Notes: generated from the sequence alone by a model not told the origin. A stretch of DNA of 64,000 nucleotides from Limibacillus sp. (GCA_037379885.1 JARRJC010000010.1:57269-121268); one strand, 5' to 3'; shown: positions 52,637 to 62,299, counted from the stretch's first letter. Numbers and translations: made by a program.

Positions 52637-53755
52637 TCAGCCGATCAGCTCCTCAAGCCCAGGGCTTTCAAGCCATTCGGCCCGCATGCGCTTCAGGACG
52701 GGGGCGCTGAGGTAGAGGTCCGTACGGTCCCTCACGTGGGCGATCAGCTCGGCCTGGCTGTTCTCCGCCGACCAGTCGCGGGTGCTCTCCGCGCTTTCCT
52801 TGCCGCCGGTTGCTTCCGACCGGTGGGAGACGCGCCAGAGCGCGCACCAGGTGATCGCGCGCAGGAAGAGGAAGCGGCGCATGGGGATCAGCCAGGGCCT
52901 GAGCGCGTCGGCGAAAGCCTCCCCGCCGCTCTGCCGCGCGATCTCCAGATAGCGGCGGTAGAACTCTGCGACCTCTGCGCTGGTCAGCTCCGCCTGGGTC
53001 GCGACGTCCCAGGTGGTGGAGGAGTAGACCGTCGCGTGCGCCAGATCGACGCCCGGCGAGCCGTAGAGCGCCTTTTCCAGATCGACGATCACGGCCTTGC
53101 TGCCGCCCTCTTCATCCGGCGTGATCAGGAAGTTGCCGGGGTGGGTGTCGGTCAGGACCAAGGTCACCGGCTGCCGCCCTTCCCCGATCTCCACGGCCTT
53201 GGCGAAGCTTTCGGCCCAGGCGAGTTCGGCTTCGATCTCCGCTGCCGCCTCGGGGCTCAGCCCGGCGGCGGGTAGGTTGCGGGCCTGCTCGCAGATCTCC
53301 AGCCAGATGCCGGCCACCGGGTCCCGGTGATCTTCCAGCGGCGGGCGCTGCCCGGCATTCGGCAGAGGCAAGGCATGGACCCGCGCCATGGCCGAGGCCA
53401 AGAGCGGCAGGTCTTCCGGCAGGCGCGGCGGGCGCCCCTCGATGTACTCGACCAGCAGAGCGCCCATGGGCAGGCGCGGCGAGGGCGGCAGGCTGGCCTT
53501 GAGGCGGGGGGCGTGGCCGCTCTGGCTGACCCGGCTGAAGCAGGCGGCCTGATAGGCGAGGTTGCGCTCGGCGGAATAGCCGAACTGGCTCTGCTTCGGG
53601 ACGCGCAGGATCCAGGGCGAGCCCGCGATGGCGTAGTGGTCATGCGCCAGCCCCGTGGTCTTCATGTCGCGGAGCGCCGCGGCGCTCACCTGCCGGAAAT
53701 CCTCCAGCCCGGAAAGCGCCGCGGCGAGGGCCTCTGGTGTCGCCTTGCCGCTCAC
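52637..53755 (-). CDS. aminoglycoside phosphotransferase-family kinase-like protein
   Basis: 372 aa APH/choline-kinase fold protein. The catalytic loop is LTDTHPGNFLI near residue 203, with Asp and Asn, and the metal-binding VDLEKALYGSPGVDLAHA follows. The N-lobe GLAHDHYAIAGSPWILRVPKQ holds the probable ATP lysine. The substrate is unknown; it is not necessarily an antibiotic kinase. ATG 53755. Confidence 0.82.
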   Translation of the reverse strand: MSGKATPEALAAALSGLEDFRQVSAAALRDMKTTGLAHDHYAIAGSPWILRVPKQSQFGYSAERNLAYQAACFSRVSQSGHAPRLKASLPPSPRLPMGALLVEYIEGRPPRLPEDLPLLASAMARVHALPLPNAGQRPPLEDHRDPVAGIWLEICEQARNLPAAGLSPEAAAEIEAELAWAESFAKAVEIGEGRQPVTLVLTDTHPGNFLITPDEEGGSKAVIVDLEKALYGSPGVDLAHATVYSSTTWDVATQAELTSAEVAEFYRRYLEIARQSGGEAFADALRPWLIPMRRFLFLRAITWCALWRVSHRSEATGGKESAESTRDWSAENSQAELIAHVRDRTDLYLSAPVLKRMRAEWLESPGLEELIG

Positions 53756-53837
53756 GAAGTCTCCCCTTTTGCTCCGGCTCTTTGATCCGGGAAAGCCTTA
53801 GCATGCGCCGGAGCGGCGTGCTATCACCGGGCCTGCC

Positions 53838-54533
53838 ATGAGTGCTGCGCCTCTCACCATCGTGATCCCGACCCTGAACGCCGCCACGCAGTTGCCCGGC
53901 TGTCTCGCCGCCCTGACGCCGGGCCGCCAGCGCGACCTGATCGGGGAGGTCCTCGTGGTCGACGGCGGCTCCGACGACGGCACGCGGGAGGCCGCCACCG
54001 CCGCCGGCTGCCGCTTCCTGGAAGCGCCCAGGGGCCGGGGCTCGCAGCTGTGCGCCGGGGCCGGCGAGGCGGCGGGCGCCTTCCTGCTGTTCCTGCACGC
54101 GGACACGCGCCTGGGCGACGGCTGGGCCAAGGAGGCCGAGGCCTTCATGGACGCGACCGGCCCGGCGGGCGAGCGCGCCGCCTTCTTCAAACTGGCCTTC
54201 GACGAGCCGGGAGAGAGCGCCCGGCGCACCGCCGGACTGGCCAACTGGCGCGCGCGCAGCCTTGGGCTGCCCTACGGCGATCAGGGATTGCTGATCCCCA
54301 AGGCCTTCTATGAGGCCCTGGGCGGCCACCCGGACGAACCCCTGATGGAGGACGTGGCGCTGGTCCGCAAGATCGGCCGCAAGCGGCTGACGGCTTTCGA
54401 GAGCTGGGCCGTGACCTCGGCGGAGCGCTACCGCAAGGGCGGCTGGTTGAAGACGGCGCTGCGCAACCTCGCGCTGCTCACGCTCTACTATCTGGGGGCG
54501 ACGCCGCGTTGGCTGGCGCGCCACTATCGCTGA
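53838..54533 (+). CDS. TIGR04283-type family 2 glycosyltransferase
   Basis: 231 aa GT-A glycosyltransferase with IVIPTLNAATQLPGCLAAL, VDGGSDDGT, the donor DXD-like HADTRLGDGW near residue 91, and GDQGLLIPKAFYEALGG. The subfamily TIGR04283 is named for arsenosugar biosynthesis, but many members lie outside such clusters. No arsenosugar radical SAM gene is seen here. The next gene, its usual TIGR04282 partner, starts 21 bp after the stop. Confidence 0.85.
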   Translation: MSAAPLTIVIPTLNAATQLPGCLAALTPGRQRDLIGEVLVVDGGSDDGTREAATAAGCRFLEAPRGRGSQLCAGAGEAAGAFLLFLHADTRLGDGWAKEAEAFMDATGPAGERAAFFKLAFDEPGESARRTAGLANWRARSLGLPYGDQGLLIPKAFYEALGGHPDEPLMEDVALVRKIGRKRLTAFESWAVTSAERYRKGGWLKTALRNLALLTLYYLGATPRWLARHYR

Positions 54534-54553
54534 CCGAGGGGGGCGCGCGGGGC

Positions 54554-55162
54554 ATGCAGCGGCATCTGGTGATCATGGCGCGGGCGCCGCGTCTCGGGAC
54601 CGTGAAGAAGCGCCTGGCGCGCGATCTGGGCGCGCTGGCGGCCTGGCGCTTTCACAGGGAGGCGACCCGGAGCCTCCTGACCCGTCTCTCCCCGGACCGG
54701 CGCTGGACCTGCTGGCTGGCCGTCACGCCGGATGCTTGGGCCAGCGAGCGGCGCAAGGCCGGACTCTGGAACCCGCCGGGGCCGGTCCGACTGATCGGGC
54801 AGGGGCGCGGCGACCTGGGCCAGCGCATGGAGCGCGTCTTCACGAGCCTGCCGCCCGGCCCGCTGGTCATGATCGGCGCGGACATCCCCGGCATCGCGCC
54901 GCGCCATGTGGCGGCGGCCTTCCGGGCGCTGGGCCGTCACGACGCCGTGCTCGGCCCCGCCGACGACGGCGGCTACTACCTGATCGGCCTCACCCGCCGC
55001 CCGAGCTACCGCAGCCCCTTTGCAGGCGTGCGCTGGGGCGGCCAGCACGCACTGGCCGACACCCGGGCGAACCTGGAAAAGCAGGGCGCCAGCCTGGCGC
55101 TCTTGGAGGAACTACAGGACATCGACACCGGTGCCGACCTGGAAAGGTGGCGGGGGCGCTGA
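54554..55162 (+). CDS. TIGR04282/DUF2064-type glycosyltransferase-like protein
   Basis: 202 aa, DUF2064 nucleotidyl/glycosyltransferase fold. Characteristic LVIMARAPRLGTVKKRLARDLG, GQRGDLGQRM-type GRGDLGQRMERVF, MIGADIPGIAPRHVAAAF and LGPADDGGYYLIGL. ATG 54554 chosen because the family starts here. It forms a conserved pair with the TIGR04283-type gene upstream. Function in this organism unknown. Confidence 0.86.
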   Translation: MQRHLVIMARAPRLGTVKKRLARDLGALAAWRFHREATRSLLTRLSPDRRWTCWLAVTPDAWASERRKAGLWNPPGPVRLIGQGRGDLGQRMERVFTSLPPGPLVMIGADIPGIAPRHVAAAFRALGRHDAVLGPADDGGYYLIGLTRRPSYRSPFAGVRWGGQHALADTRANLEKQGASLALLEELQDIDTGADLERWRGR

Positions 55163-55186
55163 ATACTTGGCGCTGACTACTCAGCG

Positions 55187-55732
55187 CTACTCCGCGGCGT
55201 GGATGTGTTCTTGCAGGCGGGGCATCAGTTCGACGAGGTTGCAGGGCTGGTGGCGGCTGTCTAGCTGGAAGCGGAGGATCTCCATCCAGGCGTCCTTGCA
55301 GGCGCCGGGCGAGCCGGGCAGGGCGAAGAGATAGGTGCCGCGCGCGACCCCGCCCACAGCCCGCGACTGCATGGTCGAGGTGCCGACCTTCTGATAGCTG
55401 ATCCAGCGGAACAACTCGCCGAACCCTTCGATCACCTTGTCCATCACCTGGATGAAGGCCTCGGGCGTCACGTCGCGGCCGGTCACGCCGGTCCCGCCGG
55501 TCGAGATGATGACGTCGATGGAGGGGTCCTCGATCAGACGGTGCAGGCGGCGAACGATGGCCGGCTGGTCGTCCTTCACGATCTCGCGGTGAACGACCTT
55601 GTGGTTGTCCGCGGTGATCATGTCCGCCAGCAGGTTGCCCGACTTGTCGGTCTCCGAAGTGCGCGTGTCGGAGATCGTGAGCACCGCGATGTTCACGGGC
55701 AGAAAGGGTTTTGTTTCGTCAATGCGCGCCAT
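55187..55732 (-). CDS. moaB: molybdenum cofactor biosynthesis protein B
   Basis: 181 aa MoaB/Mog-fold protein that adenylates molybdopterin. Visible: VNIAVLTISDTRTSETDKSG, ISTGGTGVTGRDVTPEAF and LFALPGSPGACKDAW. ATG 55732 follows CCCAGGAGGCCC. Its first 14 bp overlap the end of slt, so the genes are coupled. Other moa genes are not in the window. Confidence 0.94.
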   Translation of the reverse strand: MARIDETKPFLPVNIAVLTISDTRTSETDKSGNLLADMITADNHKVVHREIVKDDQPAIVRRLHRLIEDPSIDVIISTGGTGVTGRDVTPEAFIQVMDKVIEGFGELFRWISYQKVGTSTMQSRAVGGVARGTYLFALPGSPGACKDAWMEILRFQLDSRHQPCNLVELMPRLQEHIHAAE

Positions 55733-57527
55733 ATTGGCGGGCCTCCTGGGAGAATGAGTCCAATGATAGATAGGTAGGCCAGGTCCCTCCCGCCAGGGCG
55801 GCGAGCGACGGGGCCTTTTGGCCCAGCCGCGCACGGTAGATCCAGAGGTTTGCCAGGATGCGTTCGGCGAAGAAGCGTGTCTCTCTCGACGGCAGCGATT
55901 CGATGAACAGCAGCGGGTCGTCCCGATGATCCATGTCCGCCTGCCATTTCGCCAAGTTTCCCGGTCCCCCGTTATAGGCTGTCGCCAGCTTGAAAAGGTC
56001 TTTGTTCACAGCACCTTGACCAAGGAGATAGAGGATGTAGCGCTGTCCGAGATCAAGATTTACTTCAGGAAGGTAAAGAAATCGTAAACGGCCCGAGCGA
56101 TAGCCCGCGTCGCCAGAAACATAGCTCGCGGTCGAGGGCAGGATTTGCATCAGTCCGCGCGCGCCCGAGCGGCTGCGGGCGTTGGGATCGAAGCGCGACT
56201 CCTGCCGCACGAAGGCGAAGATCAGCGCGCGATCGACCTGAAAGCCGCTCTCGGGTTTCCAATGCGGCAAAGGGAAGAGCCCGGCCACCACCTGCGGGTC
56301 TTCGGGCTCCACCCCTAAGTTGATGAGTTGCCAGGCGAGCCGGTAGGAGAGGTTCGGCATGCCCGCCGCATCGGCGATGGCCAGAAGGCGCCGGGCCCCG
56401 GCTTCATCCTCCCAACCGCCGGCGACCAGCAGTTCGGCTTCCGCCCGTCCCCGCTCGCCAATCTGGAGCAGCGCCAGGGCGCGGCGTTCCGCCGGCGTCG
56501 AGGCGGTGAGGCTTAACTCGCTGGCGTCGGGCTGACGCAGCTCTTCGGGCAGCACCTCGATGCCCAGCGCGTGGCGCGCCAGAAGGCCGTAGAAGGTGAA
56601 GGGCTCCTTTGCGGCCAGGCGGAGAAACCCGCTCATGACCTGCGGACGTTCCAGTCTCAATGCCGCGCGGGCCGCCCAATAGGCCGCCGCCGTTCGGGTC
56701 CAGGGAGAGGCGCGCTCGCTTTCCGCCAAGGCCGAGAAGTAACCGAAGGAGTCCTCCAGCCGGTCCAGCCGCCAGGCTGCGAGGCCCGCGATCCATTCAT
56801 TGTAGGGGGCGAGCCCGCCCGAGCGCTGCGCGCCGGGCGCCGCGAGGTCGAAGGCCCGCTGGTCGCGCCCCAGGTAGTACCAGCGCCCGGCGACCAGTCC
56901 CGCCGCCACGTCCTGTTCGACCTGATCGAGGCCGCGCGTGACCTCGCCGGTCTTCAGCCAGTTTTCCGTGGCCGTCAGGCGGTCGCGCAGGACGTTGCGG
57001 CGCACCTGCGCCAGAATGCGTCCGGCTTCGCGCCGTTCCGCGCTGCTCCGGCCCGGCGCGATGTAGGGCTTGGTCCGGTCCAGCGAGCGGCTTTGCAAGG
57101 GCAGTTCGGCGGCGCGCCGGGGCCTCGGCGTGGCAGCGCCCGCGGGGCGGCGCTTTTCGGCCAGCCTGTAGATGCGCTCGGCGCCGGGATGGTCGCCGTA
57201 CCTCTCCAGCCAGGCCGCCAGTTCGCGGTAGCGCGAACGGTAGGCGGTCGGGTGCATGTAGCGCTGGAACTGCAGGTGGCCGAGCAGCAGGGGGTCTTGG
57301 AGCGCGTCGATCTTGCGGTCGGCTTCCTTCCAGCGGCCCTGTTCCTGAAGGCTGAAGATGTCGCGGTAGAGCGCCGCGTCTGCGGCGGAGAGCGGACCTG
57401 CGACCTCAAGGGCGCGGGTCTCCTTGATCGCTGGCAGGGCGCAGAGCAGCGCGATCAGCAGACCGGCAGCCAGGGTCGCGGCGCGCCTTAGGGCGAGTTC
57501 TAGGCAGGTCGCAGCGGTCAGGTTCAA
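55719..57527 (-). CDS. soluble lytic murein transglycosylase
   Basis: 602 aa exported peptidoglycan-cleaving enzyme. A signal sequence near residues 13-38, a long alpha-superhelical domain of helical repeats (to about 430), then the SLT domain: catalytic Glu in FVRQESRFDPNARSRSGARGLMQILPSTA, and LATAYNGGPGNLAKW. Matches Slt70-type enzymes. ATG 57527. Upstream 66 bp gap to the uracil-DNA glycosylase gene on the same strand. Confidence 0.92.
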   Translation of the reverse strand: MNLTAATCLELALRRAATLAAGLLIALLCALPAIKETRALEVAGPLSAADAALYRDIFSLQEQGRWKEADRKIDALQDPLLLGHLQFQRYMHPTAYRSRYRELAAWLERYGDHPGAERIYRLAEKRRPAGAATPRPRRAAELPLQSRSLDRTKPYIAPGRSSAERREAGRILAQVRRNVLRDRLTATENWLKTGEVTRGLDQVEQDVAAGLVAGRWYYLGRDQRAFDLAAPGAQRSGGLAPYNEWIAGLAAWRLDRLEDSFGYFSALAESERASPWTRTAAAYWAARAALRLERPQVMSGFLRLAAKEPFTFYGLLARHALGIEVLPEELRQPDASELSLTASTPAERRALALLQIGERGRAEAELLVAGGWEDEAGARRLLAIADAAGMPNLSYRLAWQLINLGVEPEDPQVVAGLFPLPHWKPESGFQVDRALIFAFVRQESRFDPNARSRSGARGLMQILPSTASYVSGDAGYRSGRLRFLYLPEVNLDLGQRYILYLLGQGAVNKDLFKLATAYNGGPGNLAKWQADMDHRDDPLLFIESLPSRETRFFAERILANLWIYRARLGQKAPSLAALAGGTWPTYLSLDSFSQEARQYGAH

Positions 57528-57593
57528 GGCCCGTCCTTCTTATGACACTTCTTCTTCTCACGCCTCTCTTGAAGAGGACGCAGGAGTCTAGGC

Positions 57594-58508
57594 TCACCGG
57601 GAAAGGGGGTCGCCGCCCTCGTCCAGGACCCGTTTGACCTCCAGCAGGTCGTGCCAGGCGAGGCGCTTTTGTCCCGGCTGGCGCAGGAGATAGGCCGGGT
57701 GCAGCGAGACCATGGCCGGGATCGGCTTGTCGAGATAGCGGTTCTGATAGGCGTGCCACTTGCCGCGCAGCTTCATCACGCCCCGGGTCTCGCCCAGCAA
57801 CGTGCTGGCCGCGCTGCCGCCCACCAGCAGCAGCACCTTCGGGCGCGCAAGGGCGATGTGGCGCTCGACGAAGGGCAGGCAGGCCGCCGTCTCCTCCGGT
57901 GTGGGGGTGCGGTTCCCCGGCGGCCGCCAGAAGATGACGTTGGAGATGTAGGCGCTCTCGCGGTCCCGCACGATGGCCGCCAGCATGCGGTCCAGGAGCT
58001 TGCCGGCATCGCCCACGAAGGGTAGACCCTGGCGGTCCTCGTTCGCGCCGGGCGCCTCGCCCAGGATCATCAGCGGCGCTTCGGAGTTTCCGTCCGCGAA
58101 GACACAGGAAAAGGCGGTCTTCTTCAGGGCGCAGCCCTCGAAGGCTTCCACGGACAGCTTCAGGCTCGCGATATCCCCTGCGCTGTCTGCGGCGGCGCGC
58201 GCCTCGCCGACCACCGCCTCGTTGGATTGCAGCGGGCCCGCCTTCGGCTCGAACAGGGCGGGTCCCGGCGCGCCGCCCGGTACGGCTGCGCCCGAGGGGG
58301 CGGCCGGCTTTCCGCTTTCGCCCTCGGCCTGGGCCTTCAGGTTGGCCTGGGTCACCTTGTCGCGGTGCTCGGCGGCGGAGAGGGCGTAGCGGTCCTGGGG
58401 GCTCTCCTCCAAGGCCTCGTCGGCACCCATCTCAAGCTGCCAGCGCAGCGCCTCCAGCAAGGCGGCCCTGGTCTCTTCCTCCTCCGGGTTTTGCGGCTCT
58501 TCGCTCAT
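57594..58508 (-). CDS. uracil-DNA glycosylase, family 4-like
   Basis: 304 aa. An N-terminal low-complexity, acidic/Ala/Pro-rich region of about 115 residues is followed by the glycosylase domain: ILGEAPGANEDRQGLPFVGDAG, NVIFWRPPGNRTPTPEE and VSLHPAYLLRQPGQKR. The usual N-terminal CxxC half of the iron-sulfur site is not present; only FEGCALKKTAFSC is seen, so cluster binding is doubtful. Removes uracil from DNA. ATG 58508. Confidence 0.9.
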   Translation of the reverse strand: MSEEPQNPEEEETRAALLEALRWQLEMGADEALEESPQDRYALSAAEHRDKVTQANLKAQAEGESGKPAAPSGAAVPGGAPGPALFEPKAGPLQSNEAVVGEARAAADSAGDIASLKLSVEAFEGCALKKTAFSCVFADGNSEAPLMILGEAPGANEDRQGLPFVGDAGKLLDRMLAAIVRDRESAYISNVIFWRPPGNRTPTPEETAACLPFVERHIALARPKVLLLVGGSAASTLLGETRGVMKLRGKWHAYQNRYLDKPIPAMVSLHPAYLLRQPGQKRLAWHDLLEVKRVLDEGGDPLSR

Positions 58509-58694
58509 GCCGCAACGCTAGCACCGCGCGCGCGAAGGGAATAGGGTCGCAAAGCGCGCGGCGAAAAGTCGCTTCAAGAACAGAGTTCACCGGCGCTTAG
58601 GCTATCTCCGGGTATTGAAGAGACGCAGCTGCCGTGGCAGGGTGGTTAACCTATACGTCAACCCGGGCTTTTCCGGTGAGAGAGGGTTTGAGAC

Positions 58695-60353
58695 ATGGAA
58701 CGCGAATACATGGAATACGACGTTGTGATCGTGGGCGCCGGGCCGGCCGGCCTGGGCGCGGCGATCCGCCTGCGCCAACTGGCCGAGGAGACCGGGCAGG
58801 AGATCACCGTCTGCGTTCTGGAGAAGGGCTCCGAGGTCGGCGCGCACATTCTTTCCGGCGCGGTGTTCGAGCCGCGCGCGCTCAACGAGCTGATCCCCGA
58901 CTGGAAGGACAAGGGCGCGCCCCTCAACGTGCCGGTCAAGGACGAGAAGTTCCTGCTGCTGAGCGAGACCGGCGGGCGTTCGGTTCCCGTCCCGATGCTG
59001 CCGCCCCAGATGCAGAACCACGGCAACTACATCGTGTCCCTCGGCAATGTCTGCCGCTGGCTGGCCGAGCAGGCCGAGGCGATGGGCGTGGAGATCTATC
59101 CGGGCTTCGCCGCCGCCGAGGTGGTCTATCACGAGGACGGCCGGGTGAAGGGCGTCGCCACCGGCGACATGGGCGTCGGCAAGGACGGCGAGCAGAAGGA
59201 CAGCTATCAGCCGGGCATGGAGCTGCACGGCAAGTACACCCTCTTTGGCGAGGGCTGCCGCGGGTCCCTGACCAAGACGCTGGAGCAGAAGTTCGGCCTG
59301 CGCGACGAGTCCGATCCGCAGACCTACGGCATCGGCATCAAGGAGCTCTGGGAAGTAGCGCCCGAGAAGCATCAGGAAGGCCTGGTGATGCACACGGCCG
59401 GCTGGCCCATGGACAGCAAGACCTGGGGCGGCTCCTTCATCTACCACCTGGAGAACAACCAGGTTTATGTCGGCTACGTGGTCGGCCTGGACTACGAGAA
59501 CCCGCACCTCTCCCCCTTCAACGAGATGCAGCGCTTCAAGACCCATCCGCAGATCCGCACCCTGCTGGAAGGCGGCAAGCGCGTCTCCTACGGCGCGCGT
59601 GCGTTGAACGAGGGCGGTCTGCAATCGCTGCCCGAACTGGTGTTCCCGGGCGGCGCCTTGATCGGCTGTTCGGCGGGTTTCCTGAACGTGCCCAAGATCA
59701 AGGGCAGCCACAACGCCATGAAGTCGGGGATGCTGGCCGCCGAGGCCATCGCGGAAACCCTGAAGGCCGACTACGAGGCGCCCGCGCCGCTCTTGTCCGG
59801 CTATACCGAGGGCTTCAAGAAGTCCTGGCTCTATGACGAGCTCTACCGGGCGCGCAATTTCCGTCCGGCCTTCAACAAGTTCGGCGGACTTTACGGCTCC
59901 ATGATCTATGGCGCGCTGGACCTCAAGATCCTGGGCGGCAAGGCGCCCTGGACCTTCCACCACAAGCACGCCGACCACGAATGCCTGAAACCCGCCTCGG
60001 AGATGCCGAAGATCGACTACCCCAAACCCGACGGGGTGCTGACCTTCGACCGGCTGTCCTCGGTGTTCCTGTCGAACACCAACCACGAGGAAGACCAGCC
60101 GGTTCACCTGACGCTGAAGGACGCTTCGGTCCCCATCGAGCACAACCTCGCGCTCTACGACGAGCCGGCGCAGCGCTATTGCCCGGCCGGGGTCTACGAG
60201 GTGGTGCGCGACGACGATGGATCGAACCCCAGGTTCGTGATCAACGCGCAGAACTGCGTCCACTGCAAAACCTGCGACATCAAGGACCCGACGCAGAACA
60301 TCGTCTGGACCACGCCGGAGGGCGGCGGCGGCCCGAACTATCCGAACATGTGA
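58695..60353 (+). CDS. electron transfer flavoprotein-ubiquinone oxidoreductase
   Basis: 552 aa inner-membrane-associated flavoprotein that moves electrons from ETF to ubiquinone. FAD loop VVIVGAGPAGLGAAIRLRQLA near residue 10, LSGAVFEPRAL, GCSAGFLNVPKIKGSHNAMKSG, and the C-terminal 4Fe-4S ferredoxin site with CPAGVYEV and NCVHCKTCDIKDPTQNI. It takes electrons from acyl-CoA dehydrogenases such as the Mcd at the other end of the window. ATG 58695. Monocistronic, with a terminator after it. Confidence 0.97.
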   Translation: MEREYMEYDVVIVGAGPAGLGAAIRLRQLAEETGQEITVCVLEKGSEVGAHILSGAVFEPRALNELIPDWKDKGAPLNVPVKDEKFLLLSETGGRSVPVPMLPPQMQNHGNYIVSLGNVCRWLAEQAEAMGVEIYPGFAAAEVVYHEDGRVKGVATGDMGVGKDGEQKDSYQPGMELHGKYTLFGEGCRGSLTKTLEQKFGLRDESDPQTYGIGIKELWEVAPEKHQEGLVMHTAGWPMDSKTWGGSFIYHLENNQVYVGYVVGLDYENPHLSPFNEMQRFKTHPQIRTLLEGGKRVSYGARALNEGGLQSLPELVFPGGALIGCSAGFLNVPKIKGSHNAMKSGMLAAEAIAETLKADYEAPAPLLSGYTEGFKKSWLYDELYRARNFRPAFNKFGGLYGSMIYGALDLKILGGKAPWTFHHKHADHECLKPASEMPKIDYPKPDGVLTFDRLSSVFLSNTNHEEDQPVHLTLKDASVPIEHNLALYDEPAQRYCPAGVYEVVRDDDGSNPRFVINAQNCVHCKTCDIKDPTQNIVWTTPEGGGGPNYPNM

Positions 60354-60392
60354 CGCCTTTCCGCCTGGACGCGGCGGCAAGGGAAATGAGAG

Positions 60393-60430
60393 AAGGGGCG
60401 GCGCCAAGGGGACCGCCCCTTTTCTTTTGC
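60393..60430 (+). terminator. rho-independent terminator after ETF-QO
   Basis: AAGGGGCGG (60393-60401) pairs with CCGCCCCTT (60413-60421) and is followed by TTCTTTTGCCC, with another T run after. A clear intrinsic terminator. Confidence 0.88.
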
Positions 60431-60560
60431 CCTTTTTTCATCGCATTGCCGCACTAGCGTTAAGGGGCCTAGCCTTGAGGGTCTGCGATTGAGGCCCGGG
60501 GGCCACCTGCTCTAAGGTGGCAGGGTTCAACCACAACAAGAGCATCGGGAAGCATTCGCC

Positions 60561-62279
60561 GTGAGCGTCCTCGCCAAGCCAAAAAGCACCTTTCGTCCCC
60601 GTATGATCCGCCTAGTGAGCGCCGCCGGCCTCGGCGCTCTGACGGTTCTCGCTGGCGCGCTCCCGATGGACGCGGCGGCGCAGAACGCCGGCGATTTCCT
60701 CGCCGGACGCCATGCCGACATGCAGAAGGACAGCGAGGCGGCTGCGCTTTTCTATCAGCGCGCTCTCGCTCAGGACCCGAACGATCCCTATCTGCTGCGC
60801 CGCGCCTTCGTCCTGCTGGCCGCGGACGGTAAGTTCGATAAGGCGGTGCCGCTGGCCCTGCAACTTCAGGGCGACGACCCGGACAACATCACGGCCCTGG
60901 TGGTGCTGGCGGTGGATCACTTCGCCCGCGGCAAGGTATCCCTCGCCGAGGAGTTTCTGGACCAGCTCCCGCCCAAGGGTCTCTCGGAGTTGATGGGCCC
61001 GCCGCTGCGCGCCTGGCTTGCGCTCGCACGCTCCAATCCCGACGCGGCGCTGGAGTCGCTCCAGGCCTTTGACAGCCTCCAGGGCAGCGATGAGATCAAG
61101 CTGATGCATCAGGCCCTGGTCAACGACCTGGCCGGGCGCGTCGATGAGGCACGGGCCGCCTACGACAGCCTGCGTCAAATACGCGACCGGGTGTCCTACC
61201 GCTCGGCGCTCCTGATGGGCAATTTCTATGAGCGCAGCGGGGATCTGGAGACGGCCAGGAGCCTCTATGAGTTGGCGTCCGAGCAGTCGGGCGACGCAGC
61301 GCTTTTCTCTGAGAGCCTTGAGCGCGTGGCGGCTGGCGGCGCCCCGCCGCCAGCGATGATCGGCACGCCTCAGGAGGGATTGGCGGAGACCTTGCTGGAG
61401 CTTTCCACGCTGTTCCGCCGGCAGCGCGCCTCGGACGTGGCGCAGATCTTCGTTCAACTGGCGTTGCACCTGCGGCCGGACTTCTCCGAAGGGCTGCTGC
61501 TGCTCGGCGAGATTCATCAGGACGAGGGGCGCGCGGAGGAGGCCATCGCCACCTACGGCCGCATCCCCGATGCAGACCCGCTCGCCTGGGGCGCCAAGCT
61601 GCGCGCCGTCGAGGAACTGGCCGACCTGAAGCGGATCGAAGAGGCTCTGGCCACCCTGGACGAACTGGCGACGCTGCGTTCCGAGCGCTACGAGCCGCTG
61701 TTCCGCAAGGGCAACCTGCTGCGCTTCGAGGAGCGCTTCGTCGAGGCCGCCGAAGCCTATGGCTCGGCGCTTTCCCGCGCCGAACCGCTGGAACGCCGGC
61801 ACTGGCCGATCCTCTATTTCAGGGGCATCGCCTACGAACAGTCCGATCAGTGGGACAAGGCGGAGAGCGACTTCCTGGCGGCTTTGGAGCTGGAGCCCGA
61901 ACAGCCCCTGGTGATGAACTACCTCGCTTATTCCTGGGTCGAGCAGAAACAGAATCTGGACCGCGCGCAGGAGATGCTGCGCCGCGCCGTGCAGCTCCGT
62001 CCCTCGGACGGCTACATCGTCGACAGTCTCGGCTGGGTCTATTACCGGCTGGGCAAGTACGAGCAGGCGGTGGAGGAGCTGGAGCGCGCCGTGGAGCTGC
62101 GCCCGCAGGACCCGACCATCAACGATCACCTGGGCGACGCCTACTGGCGGGTCGGGCGCGAGCGCGAAGCGCGGTTCCAGTGGCTGCGCGCCCTCGGCCT
62201 GGAGCCCGGCGAGGAGGAAGCGCCCGTGATCGAGCGGAAGCTCGAAGAGGGCCTCACCGACCAGCCCAAGGACATCTGA
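60561..62279 (+). CDS. exported TPR-repeat protein
   Basis: 572 aa from a GTG at 60561 (an in-frame ATG at 60603 is the alternative). A signal peptide is at about residues 15-40 (GLGALTVLAGALPMDAAAQ). The rest is tetratricopeptide repeats, clearest at the C-terminus (HWPILYFRGIAYEQSDQWDKAESDFLAALELEP and DSLGWVYYRLGKYEQAVEELERAVEL). Probably a periplasmic or outer-membrane scaffold; the partner is unknown. ispE follows by 20 bp. Confidence 0.86.
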   Translation: MSVLAKPKSTFRPRMIRLVSAAGLGALTVLAGALPMDAAAQNAGDFLAGRHADMQKDSEAAALFYQRALAQDPNDPYLLRRAFVLLAADGKFDKAVPLALQLQGDDPDNITALVVLAVDHFARGKVSLAEEFLDQLPPKGLSELMGPPLRAWLALARSNPDAALESLQAFDSLQGSDEIKLMHQALVNDLAGRVDEARAAYDSLRQIRDRVSYRSALLMGNFYERSGDLETARSLYELASEQSGDAALFSESLERVAAGGAPPPAMIGTPQEGLAETLLELSTLFRRQRASDVAQIFVQLALHLRPDFSEGLLLLGEIHQDEGRAEEAIATYGRIPDADPLAWGAKLRAVEELADLKRIEEALATLDELATLRSERYEPLFRKGNLLRFEERFVEAAEAYGSALSRAEPLERRHWPILYFRGIAYEQSDQWDKAESDFLAALELEPEQPLVMNYLAYSWVEQKQNLDRAQEMLRRAVQLRPSDGYIVDSLGWVYYRLGKYEQAVEELERAVELRPQDPTINDHLGDAYWRVGREREARFQWLRALGLEPGEEEAPVIERKLEEGLTDQPKDI

Positions 62280-62299
62280 GCCGGGAGGCGGGCGCCAGC

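Noticed and set aside
52637..53755. Aminoglycoside resistance gene
   Set aside because: The APH fold is shared by many small-molecule kinases and there is no resistance or mobile context.
53838..55162. Arsenosugar biosynthesis locus
   Set aside because: Only the two glycosyltransferase-type proteins named after that pathway are present; no arsenosugar radical SAM enzyme or arsenic methyltransferase is nearby.
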